The notes under the pieces were generated by a model. It saw only the letters and a list, made by a program, of their open reading frames with translations. It was not told where the DNA came from and searched no databases. Positions 38,356 to 46,475 of a DNA stretch of 57,499 nucleotides are shown here, piece after piece. The translations under genes and the position numbers were made by a program. The stretch is from a bacterium (GTDB lineage: Bacteria; Patescibacteriota; Minisyncoccia; UBA6257; 02-FULL-45-10c), in NCBI GenBank assembly GCA_030646555.1, contig JAUSKP010000010.1:1-57499 (forward strand). The letters are read 5' to 3'. The stretch's first letter is position 1. Each line of letters begins with the position of its first letter.

Positions 38356-39132
38356 TTATTTCTTAACTTCTTTAACCTCAGGAATGGCGCTCTTAGCTTC
38401 GCCAACGGCTGTGGCCAGCTTTTCCATCACCCATTTAATTCCCTCTTTAGTGCGGTCATTGCACGGAATTGGAAATTCAACAATTTCAGGATTAAGATCA
38501 GTGTTCATCATGGCGATCACGGGAATTCCCATTTTCTTGCCTTCCCTAACAGCAATCATATTGTGAGTGGCGTCAACAACGAACATTGCCTGCGGCAAAA
38601 TAGCCATATTTTCCGTACCGCTGAATTTGGTATTTAATTTAACTATTTCCCTGTCAATGTCCAGTCTCTCTTTCTTGGTATATTTTTCCAATTTACCGGA
38701 AGCTTTATCGTCTTTTAACTTTTTAAAGTACGTGACTCTCTTTGAAAGAGTTTTGAAATTGGTTAATGTGCCGCCCAGCCATCTTTCAACAACATAAGGA
38801 AAACCCATTTTTTCCGCATATTCTTTAACGATCTCTTTAGCCACTGGAGTGGTGCCAACCATCATAATAAAACCGCCCTTGATCACCTTTGATTTAATAA
38901 ATTCCAAAGCTTTTTCTAAAGCATCCAAAGTCATATCCATATCAATGATCTCCATAGCATTTCTCGTGGTATGAATATACGGCTTCATTCTTGGATGGGT
39001 TTTGGACTTTCCATGTCCCATAAAAAGACCAACCCTCATCATTTCTTCGAGTACCGGCAATTTAACGGTATCAATAGGGGCTTCTTTTTCTGATTCTAAT
39101 TCTTTGATATTTGTTTCGTTTGTTTTAATCAT
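38356..39132 (-). CDS. rpsB: 30S ribosomal protein S2
   Basis: A 258-residue S2 from the ATG at 39132 (the frame is open 13 codons further). EEMMRVGLFMGHGKSKTHPRMKPYI, then WLGGTLTNFKTL and PVIAMMNTDLNPE. A short acidic N-terminal extension precedes the core. Part of the rpsP-khpA-trmD-nudix-rpsB-tsf gene order. Confidence 0.95.
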   Translation of the reverse strand: MIKTNETNIKELESEKEAPIDTVKLPVLEEMMRVGLFMGHGKSKTHPRMKPYIHTTRNAMEIIDMDMTLDALEKALEFIKSKVIKGGFIMMVGTTPVAKEIVKEYAEKMGFPYVVERWLGGTLTNFKTLSKRVTYFKKLKDDKASGKLEKYTKKERLDIDREIVKLNTKFSGTENMAILPQAMFVVDATHNMIAVREGKKMGIPVIAMMNTDLNPEIVEFPIPCNDRTKEGIKWVMEKLATAVGEAKSAIPEVKEVKK

Positions 39133-39176
39133 ATAGATAGAAATTATATACAATAATAATTTAAAAGTCAAAAATC

Positions 39177-39196
39177 CCTGCCTGCCGGTAGGCAGG
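39177..39196. repeat. Palindrome between rpsB and the nudix gene
   Basis: ccctgcctgccggtaggcagg-type copy of the short 20-bp palindrome. Confidence 0.7.
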
Positions 39197-39216
39197 AAGG
39201 GTTAAAATTTAGGGGG

Positions 39217-39753
39217 TTAGTCATTAAAACAAACAACCTCTTCTATCTCAAAATCTTCCAGTAGTTCTTTCTGAAAAGGCCCATATTTAGGGCTCGCCTT
39301 TATTTTTTTGCCGCTTAACGCGATCGGCAGCCACTTTTTATCTGCTGGCATCATTTTTTCTAAAGGCAAATTCTCAATATCAAACCACGTTGGATTCAAC
39401 ATTTCCTCTGTTCCTTGAATTTCTCCTTGCCATTTTTTGACCAAATAAAAATGTACTTTGCAGACGAAATTCCTACCATCGCTTTTTGTATTATGAAAAT
39501 CAATTTCTGCTATCTTTTCAAGATCTTCAGGCAAAGCGATAACTCCGTTCGTTTCTTCTTTAAGTTCTCTAACAGCGGCCTCTTTCGGTTTTTCTCCGAC
39601 ATCAATACCTCCGCCATAACCATTCCAACAACCCTCCCCTATATGCCTGCCTTTGATCGCAAGAAGTATTTTATTTTCTTTCACTAAAAAACAAACAGTG
39701 GCATACGCCAATACTTTTTCTTTTTTAATATTATTTATTTTGTCTCCATTCAT
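39217..39753 (-). CDS. NUDIX hydrolase (MutT/MTH1-like)
   Basis: A 178-residue NUDIX protein. The nudix box is complete: GGIDVGEKPKEAAVREL then KEETNG. Downstream LNPTWFDIENLPLEKMMPADKKWLP resembles 8-oxo-dGTP diphosphatases of the MTH1 type. It overlaps the trmD stop by 23 nt in another frame. Confidence 0.88.
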   Translation of the reverse strand: MNGDKINNIKKEKVLAYATVCFLVKENKILLAIKGRHIGEGCWNGYGGGIDVGEKPKEAAVRELKEETNGVIALPEDLEKIAEIDFHNTKSDGRNFVCKVHFYLVKKWQGEIQGTEEMLNPTWFDIENLPLEKMMPADKKWLPIALSGKKIKASPKYGPFQKELLEDFEIEEVVCFND

Positions 39754-40393
39754 CTATTTTTTTATGATCGCCGGATAAAAGCACCTTGGGAACCGCCAGA
39801 GCTTTTGACTTTTGACCTTTGACATTCAACTTAAAGACTTCCGGCTTTGTATAAACCTTATAACTTCCCTTTATTTCTTCTAGAGATTCAAACTTTCCCA
39901 AAACGCCCGGAATAAATCTGGAAACTGCGTCAACCAAAACTCCCGCAGCCAATTCCCCGCCCGAAAGAACAAAATCCCCGATGGAGATCTCTTCATCGGC
40001 TATATATTCTGCCACCCTCTCATCTACTCCCTCATATCTTCCGCAGATCAAGATCAATTGATCATATTTTGATAATCTTTTGGCAGCCACAGAGTCAAAT
40101 TTCTTGCCACGCAAACTAAATAAAATTGTTCTGGATTTAATTTTCTTTTTTTTGTTCGCCGGCTGGCGAATTATTTTATTTACGGCTCTATCAATTACAT
40201 CCGCCTTAAGCACCATTCCTGGCCCCCCGCCATACGGAGTATCATCAACTTTATGATGCTTGTCCAAAGTAAAATCACGCAAATTATGCGCCTTAATAGA
40301 AATAAGTTTTTTAATTTGAGCGCGCTTTAAAATAGACTCATTAAAATAGGAATCCAGTATTTTAGGGAAGATTGTAATAATGTCGAATCTCAT
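39731..40393 (-). CDS. trmD: tRNA (guanine-37-N1)-methyltransferase TrmD
   Basis: A 220-residue SPOUT methyltransferase that methylates G37. MRFDIITIFPKIL, DDTPYGGGPGMVLK, ILICGRYEGVDERV and SIGDFVLSGGELAA (knot). Between YTKPEVF and VPKVLLSGDHK, a short KLNVKGQKSKALA segment is encoded by the genome's tttgacctttgac repeat (39802-39825). Third gene of the ribosomal cluster. Confidence 0.95.
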   Translation of the reverse strand: MRFDIITIFPKILDSYFNESILKRAQIKKLISIKAHNLRDFTLDKHHKVDDTPYGGGPGMVLKADVIDRAVNKIIRQPANKKKKIKSRTILFSLRGKKFDSVAAKRLSKYDQLILICGRYEGVDERVAEYIADEEISIGDFVLSGGELAAGVLVDAVSRFIPGVLGKFESLEEIKGSYKVYTKPEVFKLNVKGQKSKALAVPKVLLSGDHKKIDEWRQNK

Positions 40394-40429
40394 GATATAT
40401 ACATTATAAATTAATTAGACAAAAAAATC

Positions 40430-40458
40430 CCTCACTGGATGGTAAGGGATCTTTTATT
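40430..40458 (-). terminator. Weak terminator after khpA
   Basis: aaaaatccctcact / ggtaagggatctttt, before trmD. Confidence 0.5.
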
Positions 40459-40463
40459 TGATT

Positions 40464-40784
40464 TTATAGTTTCAAATCCGTGTCAGAGAAGGAAGACGGC
40501 GCTGGTCTTTCAGCTCTCTGAAAGGTAGAACCCTCCGGCTCTTCAATCTTGAGATTAACTCTGGCATTATTTCTAATACCAACAATTCTCAAAAGAGATC
40601 GGATCGCGCTTGCGGTGGAACCTTGTCTGCCTACAACGAGACCCATATCCTTAGCATCCACTTTCAAAGTAAGCAAAACTCCCATCTCGTCTACTTTTCT
40701 AGTAATTTCCACTTTGTCCGGATTCTCAACTATAGACTTAACGAGAAATTCCAAAAAAGCCTGATCGTTTGTGTTGTTGTCCAT
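40464..40784 (-). CDS. khpA: KH-domain RNA-binding protein KhpA
   Basis: A 106-residue KH protein. FLEFLVKSIVENPDKVEI is the family start, the GXXG loop is in VVGRQGSTASAIRSLLRIVG. It sits between rpsP and trmD, its usual place. The tail (EGSTFQRAERPAPSSF) is not part of the family core. Confidence 0.93.
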   Translation of the reverse strand: MDNNTNDQAFLEFLVKSIVENPDKVEITRKVDEMGVLLTLKVDAKDMGLVVGRQGSTASAIRSLLRIVGIRNNARVNLKIEEPEGSTFQRAERPAPSSFSDTDLKL

Positions 40785-40829
40785 TTCTGCAAATCTTTTT
40801 AACTCTGGCGACCTTTCTTTATTTAAATT

Positions 40830-41138
40830 TTATTTAGCGGTTGGAGCAGGAGCGGCAGCTTTTTCTTCCACTTTCTTTTTAGCCTTTTTATGAGCTGCCA
40901 TCTTTTTACCGTCAATCACTTTGGCATTAACCAATAAATTATTAGTCGTTGCTGATAATTTAGCGCCAACTCCCAACCAATAGGAAATTCTTTCCTTATT
41001 AAATCCATTTGTGCCCTTTTGTGGATCGTACCAGCCCAAACTTTCTAATTGTTTACCTAAAAGCTTGCTTCTTTTTTCGCCGACAACCAACCTGTAATAA
41101 GGCTGATGCTTTTTTCCGTGGCGTTGTAGTCTAATCAT
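40830..41138 (-). CDS. rpsP: 30S ribosomal protein S16
   Basis: A 102-residue S16 starting MIRLQRHGKKHQPYYRLV, with SLGWYDPQKG and an Ala/Lys tail. Another ATG lies two codons upstream at 41144. A promoter (TTGACG, 17 nt, TAGAAT) ends 7 nt before that ATG, so the message may be leaderless. Confidence 0.95.
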   Translation of the reverse strand: MIRLQRHGKKHQPYYRLVVGEKRSKLLGKQLESLGWYDPQKGTNGFNKERISYWLGVGAKLSATTNNLLVNAKVIDGKKMAAHKKAKKKVEEKAAAPAPTAK

Positions 41139-41143
41139 TAACA

Positions 41144-41187
41144 TAGGTAGTATTCTATATAAAAAAAATTAAATCGTCAAATCCCCT
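41144..41187 (-). promoter_or_regulatory. Promoter of the rpsP operon, leaderless layout
   Basis: TTGACG, 17-nt spacer and TAGAAT, with only actacct between the -10 and the ATG. Confidence 0.5.
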
Positions 41188-41199
41188 AAATCAAATTTG

Positions 41200-41252
41200 T
41201 GTGCAAATTTGATCGGGCGAACATCCGTCAATTGACGGATGTTTTAGCCAAA
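41200..41252. repeat. GGGC-GAACATCC...GGATGTTTTA-GCC hairpin
   Basis: gggcgaacatccgtca / tgacggatgttttagcc, with a caaatttg-tgtg-caaatttg hairpin beside it. A second copy of the gggcgaacat...atgttttagccc type lies at 47250-47282 before a different gene. Confidence 0.65.
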
Positions 41253-41259
41253 TATATAA

Positions 41260-43308
41260 CTATCTAAGCTCTGCCCCCACCTTCTCTATTAAAACTTTTA
41301 TAATCTTTTGAAGTTCTTTGTCAACTTCCACATCGGTAAGAGTTTTGTCTTTAGCTTGAAAAACAATCCTGAAAGTCAGGCTTTTCTTTCCGCCGAATTT
41401 TTCATCTTCATAGAAATCCATCAAGTCAACATCGTCCACATGCTCCGGCTCAACGCTTTGAATGATATCTAGAATATCACCCACTCTGATATCACTAGCC
41501 ACCAACATAGAAATATCTCTATCTATAGAAGGAAACTTTGAGATTGGTTCATATTCTTTTTCTTCAACTATAGCTTTGACCAATCTTTCCATATCTAATT
41601 CAAGCACGGCGCCATTTTTAGAGCTTTTCAAAACTCCGATATAGCCCAACACAGAATGGTCGCCCATCTCAATTCTCACGGCGCCATTGTCTTCTAATAA
41701 ATTATTTTTTAAATTCAGATCCGGCATAAACCAATCCACCAAACCCAAATTACTAAATAATCCATCTACAATCCCCTTGAGCTCTAAAAATCCGCCTGCC
41801 CGTCCGACTTGCCCGTCCGAAGCCTTGCGAAGGAGGGAGCCTTGCGAAGGAGGGTCCTTTGCGTAAATGGCAATGCCCAAAACCGGTTTCTCTGATATTT
41901 TAGAAACCCCCTTCTGTTCAGAGGTATCTCCGAATACCCTGCCAATTTCAAAAATTCTAACTTCTTCATAAAATCTCAAGTTATCATTTAAATTCTTTTC
42001 CAGATATGGAGCCAAACTATTTCTTAAATAAGCAAAATCAACGCTTAATGGATTGGCCAAGCTTATTGGCCTTTTTATTCCAAAAACTTCGGCCGGAGCC
42101 AAATCTGTTTTTTCTTTTGATATAAAAGAATAATTATAAACCTCGCTATATCCGGCAGCGCACAAATATTTTCTAATTTTGTCCCTAATAATGACCGAGT
42201 CGTCTTCTGCCCCAATACCCAAAGAGATCTTCGGCGAAACCGCTGGCAATTTATTAAAATTTTTAAACCTTACTATTTCCTCGGCGACGTCTTCAATTAT
42301 CTCAATATCATTTCTGATCGCCGGAGCAGTGATCAAATTCTTTGAAACTTTAAAATCAAGTTTTGATAATATACTGACTACTTCTGATCTTTTTATTTTT
42401 ATGCCTATGATTCTTTCTATCTTGGGCAAATCCAATTTTATCGCTCTCTTCGGCTGTTTTTTTGGATAAACATCCTCGGTCTTATATATTTTGGCTCCGC
42501 AGATTTCCTTAAGAAGGACTAACGCCCTATTCATCCCTAATCCAACCAATTCCGGACTTAAATTATGCGAAAAAGCGATAGAGGCATCAGTTCGGAGATT
42601 AAGTTTTTTTGAATTTTTATAAATACCAACTCCCTCAAAATTAGCTGATTCTACTAATAGCCTATTGGTTTTCAATGAAACCTCGCTATATTTTCCGCCT
42701 TTAATTCCGGCGATAGCTAACGGCCGGTCTTCATCGGCAATCACTAGAGTATCTTCGGAAAGTTTGAATTTATTATTATCTATCGTTTCAATTTCTTCTC
42801 CATTTTTAGCCCTTCTTACTATTATTCCCCCCTTAACTTTATCCGCGTCAAAAGCGTGAAGCGGCTGTCCAATTTCCAACATAACGTAATTCATAATATC
42901 CACCACGTTATTGATAGATCTTAATCCTGAAGTTTCCAGAACATCTTTAAGCCATTCCGGAGAAGGACCAACTTTTACATCGGTCACGTAAGTGGCGCTA
43001 TATCGCGGGCATAAAACTTTTTCTTTGATATTAACTTTAAAAATGCCCTTATCCTTAAAATCAAACTTTGGATTCTTTAGGGTCGGATCAATAAACTCTG
43101 TATCAAAAATAGCCGAAGCTTCCCTAGCGATGCCTAAATGAGATGCCGCGCTGGAAAAACGCCTGGCAATAGAAGTATTCGGAACTTCCAAAATATCCCC
43201 TCCCAAATCAACGGCCTCAAAAGAATACGTATTCAAACCCTCAACCAAATCGGCTTTAGAATATTTTCCCGGCGCAAATTTTTTAATTAAAGAAAAACTA
43301 AATTTCAT
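41260..43308 (-). CDS. pheT: Phenylalanyl-tRNA synthetase beta subunit, short form
   Basis: A 682-residue PheT; the common form is about 790. The N-terminal tRNA-binding (EMAP/OB) domain is missing and the protein starts MKFSFSLIKKFAPGKYSK. B3/B4 editing region (DVKVGPSPEWLKDVLETSG, NYVMLEIGQPLHAFD), core, and C-terminal FDX-ACB domain (SKFPSIDRDISMLV) are present. A repeat at 41794-41855 inserts about 20 residues (DPPSQGSLLRKASDGQVG) before FLELKG, in frame. Confidence 0.94.
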   Translation of the reverse strand: MKFSFSLIKKFAPGKYSKADLVEGLNTYSFEAVDLGGDILEVPNTSIARRFSSAASHLGIAREASAIFDTEFIDPTLKNPKFDFKDKGIFKVNIKEKVLCPRYSATYVTDVKVGPSPEWLKDVLETSGLRSINNVVDIMNYVMLEIGQPLHAFDADKVKGGIIVRRAKNGEEIETIDNNKFKLSEDTLVIADEDRPLAIAGIKGGKYSEVSLKTNRLLVESANFEGVGIYKNSKKLNLRTDASIAFSHNLSPELVGLGMNRALVLLKEICGAKIYKTEDVYPKKQPKRAIKLDLPKIERIIGIKIKRSEVVSILSKLDFKVSKNLITAPAIRNDIEIIEDVAEEIVRFKNFNKLPAVSPKISLGIGAEDDSVIIRDKIRKYLCAAGYSEVYNYSFISKEKTDLAPAEVFGIKRPISLANPLSVDFAYLRNSLAPYLEKNLNDNLRFYEEVRIFEIGRVFGDTSEQKGVSKISEKPVLGIAIYAKDPPSQGSLLRKASDGQVGRAGGFLELKGIVDGLFSNLGLVDWFMPDLNLKNNLLEDNGAVRIEMGDHSVLGYIGVLKSSKNGAVLELDMERLVKAIVEEKEYEPISKFPSIDRDISMLVASDIRVGDILDIIQSVEPEHVDDVDLMDFYEDEKFGGKKSLTFRIVFQAKDKTLTDVEVDKELQKIIKVLIEKVGAELR
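41794..41855. repeat. Repeat insertion inside pheT
   Basis: cctgcccgtccgacttgcccgtccgaagcc and two cttgcgaaggaggg units. The words cgtccgaagc and ccttcgc recur at 30022 and 50906 between genes. Confidence 0.75.
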
Positions 43309-43324
43309 GCGAGTGTTTAATTTA

Positions 43325-43591
43325 TTAAATCGAGCACCCTGTTAAATAAGATTTGAGGCGACTCTTTATAAACATTTTACCATGATAAGTTTTAAAATAT
43401 TTTTCTCTGTGCATAGCATCTTTTTTGTTTAAACAAGCTTCGGAATAAATTATTTTTAACGGTCTTCTATTTTTTGTCGAAATCACATAACCTTTTCGAT
43501 GTTCCTCAAATCTTAATTTCAAATTTTCGGTATAGCCTGCATAAAATTTATTATCTTTTAGCGATTGCAATATATAAACATAATAAAACAT
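43325..43591 (-). CDS. GIY-YIG nuclease flanked by CCCTGTTAAAT arms
   Basis: An 88-residue single-domain GIY-YIG protein: FYYVYILQSLKDNKFYAGYTE (YVY...YAG), LRFEEHRKGY, RPLKIIYSEACLNKKDAM-type helix, EKYFKTYHGK. It lies between pheS and pheT. The element arm at 43336-43347 is inside its last codons (SYLTGCSI), and the other arm at 43614-43625 is just upstream of its ATG. It is probably the gene of a mobile cassette. DNA-cleaving activity is inferred from the fold only. Confidence 0.85.
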   Translation of the reverse strand: MFYYVYILQSLKDNKFYAGYTENLKLRFEEHRKGYVISTKNRRPLKIIYSEACLNKKDAMHREKYFKTYHGKMFIKSRLKSYLTGCSI

Positions 43592-43625
43592 ATTCTATGG
43601 AAAATTTGAAATTATTTAACAGGGT
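43336..43625. mobile_element. GIY-YIG cassette with CCCTGTTAAAT inverted ends
   Basis: accctgttaaat at 43336-43347 and atttaacagggt at 43614-43625, perfect over 12 bp and identical to the arms of the miniature elements at 14126, 22868, 29715 and 37778. It splits pheS from pheT. Length about 290 bp. No target-site duplication is evident. Confidence 0.65.
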
Positions 43626-43638
43626 AAGAGCTACGCTC

Positions 43639-44715
43639 TTAAAATTGATTTATAAATTTCAAATCCCCGCTATAAAACATTCTTATATCCGGAATATTGT
43701 ATTTAAGCATGGCCACTCTTTCGCAGCCCAAACCAAAAGCAAACCCCTGATATTCCCGAGGATCATATCCTCCAGCTTTTAATACGTTTGGGTGCACCAT
43801 ACCGGCGCCCATAATCTCAAGCCATCCGGATTCTTTGCAAATATTACATCCCTTTCCCCCGCACTTTACGCATTGGATATCAATCTCCAATCCCGGTTCC
43901 ACGAACGGAAAATAACTGGGTCGAAGCCTAACCTCTAATTTTTTCTTAAATAACCTGGTAAAAAATTCTTGAATAATATATTTAAAATTGGTCAGATTTA
44001 CATCCTTGCCGACCATTAAACACTCAATTTGATTAAAATTTATTTCGTGCGAAGCGTCCGTTGCTTCATAGCGAAAAACTCTGCCCGGCACCACTATTTG
44101 AAAAGGCGGCTTGTGGGTCTCCATATACCTTATTTGCATCGGGCTGGTGTGAGTCCTCAGTAATAACTTTTGACCTTTGACCTTTGACCTTTGACTCTCT
44201 GTCAATTGTTTAGTGTCATGTGTCAATTGTTTTTGGTTGTCTTGCAACCAGAATGTATCATGCATTTCCCTTGCCGGATGATTTTTAGGAATATTCAAAG
44301 CGTCAAAATTATAATACTCCGTCTCCACTTCCGGTCCGCCATCAATAATAGAAAAACTCATACTCCTAAAAATATCAATTATCTCATTTTCAATAATTGT
44401 TAACGGGTGCAAATGCCCTATTTTTATTTTCTTACCAGGACGGGTGACATCCAAAGAATTCCTGCTTTTTTTGGACAAAAATTCGTTCTTTTTATTTTCA
44501 ATTAAGACATCCAACTCATTTCTTAGTGATTGAGCCTTTGGCCCGATCACTTTTTTTTCTTCAAGCGAAAGATCGCCCAGTGAACGCAATATCTGATTTA
44601 GCTCTCCTTTTCTGCCTAAATATTTTATTTTTATGTCTTCAAGGGATTTTAAATCAGCGCAATTTTTTATTTCGCCTTCGGCCCTATTTTTAATCTCGTC
44701 TATTTTCTTATTCAT
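43639..44715 (-). CDS. pheS: Phenylalanyl-tRNA synthetase alpha subunit
   Basis: A 358-residue class II synthetase subunit. N-terminal coiled coil, motif 2 FRYEATDASHEINFNQIECLMVG, motif 3 GFAFGLGCERVAML. A segment between DTFWLQDN and LLRTHTSPMQ (QKQLTHDTKQL and VKGQK) is encoded by the tgacctttgacctttgac repeat at 44166-44230. The ATG at 44715 abuts a 12-bp repeat arm. Confidence 0.95.
   Translation of the reverse strand: MNKKIDEIKNRAEGEIKNCADLKSLEDIKIKYLGRKGELNQILRSLGDLSLEEKKVIGPKAQSLRNELDVLIENKKNEFLSKKSRNSLDVTRPGKKIKIGHLHPLTIIENEIIDIFRSMSFSIIDGGPEVETEYYNFDALNIPKNHPAREMHDTFWLQDNQKQLTHDTKQLTESQRSKVKGQKLLLRTHTSPMQIRYMETHKPPFQIVVPGRVFRYEATDASHEINFNQIECLMVGKDVNLTNFKYIIQEFFTRLFKKKLEVRLRPSYFPFVEPGLEIDIQCVKCGGKGCNICKESGWLEIMGAGMVHPNVLKAGGYDPREYQGFAFGLGCERVAMLKYNIPDIRMFYSGDLKFINQF
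44166..44230. repeat. TTTGACCT repeat inside pheS
   Basis: Three tttgacc units followed by gtcaattgtttagtgtcatgtgtcaattgt. The first words also occur in trmD. In frame. Confidence 0.7.
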
Positions 44716-44830
44716 CCCGTTAGAGACAGGTCGCCTTGGCGACCGTAATTACGACGACTGTGTTATTTGGATTATTTAGAAAATTTTTCATATTCATAAT
44801 AAATTATTTTATTTAGTTGTCTCTAACGGG
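44716..44830 (-). promoter_or_regulatory. Panhandle leader of pheS, CCCGTTAGAGAC arms
   Basis: Arms 44716-44727 and 44819-44830 are perfect over 12 bp. On the coding strand a gtcg/cgac-type hairpin (ggtcgccaaggcgacc) lies next to the 3' arm, and the ATG abuts it. The arm family also occurs at 397-456. Confidence 0.7.
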
Positions 44831-44840
44831 ATTCATTGTT

Positions 44841-45455
44841 CTAATTTAAAACCGAAATTGATACTTTGTAAATCTTTGTTCCTGCGGAATTAGTTATATT
44901 AAAATTTATTAAGTATTCCCCAGCATTAACCCATTTATGATTTAAAACAACTGATTGATCCTTTTTTGTTAATTCACCGGAATTGGAATTGCCATCAAGC
45001 CAATCAACTTTATATTTTAAAGTATCTTCTCCGCTATTTCTTATAATAAAAGAAGCGTTAATGCCCTTCTTTACAGGATAAACAATAGGATTATCTATCG
45101 CGGTGTCCGCACTATTTATATTAACACTAGTAATGCCGGCTTTCTCCCCTAGTTTGTTAACACCATCTTCTACTCCCTGTTTAAAAACATCAAAAACATA
45201 ATTTTTAGCATTGTTTATAGAAGACGATACCATTTCTTCTGCTTTAGTTTGCAACTCATCTGTAAATCCTGAAAAAGTATCAGAAACTCTATTTTTAATA
45301 TTCCCAACCGTGGTGGTAGCCATAGAAACTATATTATTCTCACTAAGTCCCAAATTAGGCATTTTATAGCTGAAAGTGTTGCTTTTTCCAAATAAAAAAT
45401 AACCGGCCGCGCCAACCAAGGCAATTCCCAAAACTATTCTAATAAGTATTTTCAT
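44841..45455 (-). CDS. Membrane-anchored protein with a C-terminal Ig-like domain
   Basis: A 204-residue protein: one N-terminal membrane helix (about 4-22, possible signal anchor), a low-complexity helical region to about 110, and a beta-rich C-terminal domain (KKGINASFIIRNSGEDTLKYKVDWLDG, WVNAGEYLINFNITNSAG) resembling PKD/CARDB-type folds. Probably outside the membrane. Not a named family. Confidence 0.65.
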   Translation of the reverse strand: MKILIRIVLGIALVGAAGYFLFGKSNTFSYKMPNLGLSENNIVSMATTTVGNIKNRVSDTFSGFTDELQTKAEEMVSSSINNAKNYVFDVFKQGVEDGVNKLGEKAGITSVNINSADTAIDNPIVYPVKKGINASFIIRNSGEDTLKYKVDWLDGNSNSGELTKKDQSVVLNHKWVNAGEYLINFNITNSAGTKIYKVSISVLN

Positions 45456-45534
45456 GAGCTACTCTTAAATTATAAGATATAGCGCCGATCTTAACAATTG
45501 CATTTAGCAACTCCGAAGCTTTAGCGAAGGATTG

Positions 45535-45607
45535 TGCCGACAGATGGAATCGAACCATCGACCTGAGCGTTATGAGTGCTCCGCTCTAACCACTGAGCTA
45601 TGCCGGC
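45535..45607 (-). tRNA. tRNA-Met(CAU), elongator or Ile2 type
   Basis: 73 nt: acceptor GCCGGCA/TGTCGGC, loop CTCATAA (CAU), T arm GATGG/CCATC, discriminator A. The first base pair is normal, so it is not the initiator. I cannot tell elongator Met from lysidine-Ile here. Confidence 0.85.
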
Positions 45608-45700
45608 ATTAAAAAATTATATATTAAAATATAAAATATTAAAAGAGAAATAGCGCGTGATAAAAAAGCAACCTAAATGCTGCTTTTTTATTTTACGTGG

Positions 45701-45772
45701 TTGCGGGGGTTGGATTTGAACCAACGACCTTCTGGTTATGAGCCAGACGAGCTACCACTGCTCTACCCCGCG
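45701..45772 (-). tRNA. Initiator tRNA-fMet(CAU)
   Basis: 72 nt: C1 opposite A72 (acceptor CGCGGGG / CCCCGCA) marks the initiator. Loop CTCATAA on stem TCTGG/CCAGA, T arm GTTGG/CCAAC. Confidence 0.9.
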
Positions 45773-45898
45773 TTAGTATAATAAAACAAATTATCAAAAA
45801 TGGAAAGGGCTATTTTTTGACTACTATGATAAAAAGATGGTAAATTAATTAAAGAACATAAAAATAGTTCAGCGGGCTCACTATAAAGGAGAAAATTT

Positions 45899-46366
45899 AT
45901 GAACGAAAAAATAGCGCAAGCAATAATAGACAAGGCGAGATCTTTCTTAAACACGCCTTACGAGTACGGCGAGAACAAAACAACCGGCATAGATTGTTCC
46001 GCTATGGTACAACTTATCTTTTTAGAAACAATAAAAAAAGACATTGGCAGAAGCGCGATACTCCAAGCCGCCAACAAAGAAGGCTTTACCGTTTCCGAAA
46101 CCAGGATCGGAGCCGTTGTCTCTGAAAAAGACCTGCAACCCGCAGACCTAATTTTCTTCAGAGGCACAAAAGCGCATCTCAATGATGAGCTATTTCCCCC
46201 GGAAATATACGGCCTCAACATGATGATCGGACACGTCGGCATATACACCGGAAACGGAATGGTCATTCATGCGGCAGGAGGAAAAATAAAAAAAGTTGTA
46301 GAAGAGCCTTTGGAAAATGTAAAGAAACACGCCAAGGAAATAAAGATAATAAAAAGGTTTATTTAA
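45899..46366 (+). CDS. NlpC/P60-family cysteine peptidase
   Basis: A 155-residue NlpC/P60 domain. The catalytic Cys is in GIDCSAMVQLIF, His in IGHVGIYTG, and the third residue in VIHAAGGK. It probably cleaves peptidoglycan peptides or a related amide. No signal peptide is visible, so its location is open. A clear SD (aaaggaga) stands 7 nt before the ATG. Confidence 0.88.
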   Translation: MNEKIAQAIIDKARSFLNTPYEYGENKTTGIDCSAMVQLIFLETIKKDIGRSAILQAANKEGFTVSETRIGAVVSEKDLQPADLIFFRGTKAHLNDELFPPEIYGLNMMIGHVGIYTGNGMVIHAAGGKIKKVVEEPLENVKKHAKEIKIIKRFI

Positions 46367-46369
46367 AAC

Positions 46370-46400
46370 AAATTCCCCTTCTTAAAAAGGGGAATTTTTA
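46370..46400 (+). terminator. Terminator after the NlpC/P60 gene
   Basis: aaattcccctt / aaggggaattttt directly after the stop. Confidence 0.75.
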
Positions 46401-46407
46401 ATTTAAG

Positions 46408-46436
46408 TTGACAAAATAATGATTATAGCTTATAAT
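46408..46436 (+). promoter_or_regulatory. Consensus promoter of the 46476 gene
   Basis: TTGACA at 46408-46413, 17-nt spacer, TATAAT at 46431-46436: a perfect sigma-70 consensus. Confidence 0.9.
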
Positions 46437-46475
46437 ATACAAATCTTTAAAAACTTAACAAGGAGATAAAAACAT

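Noticed and set aside
43590..43640. A duplicated pheS 3' end next to the GIY-YIG cassette, by analogy with rplL and ligA
   Set aside because: The sequence there does not encode the PheS tail; resemblance is limited to a few AT-rich bases.
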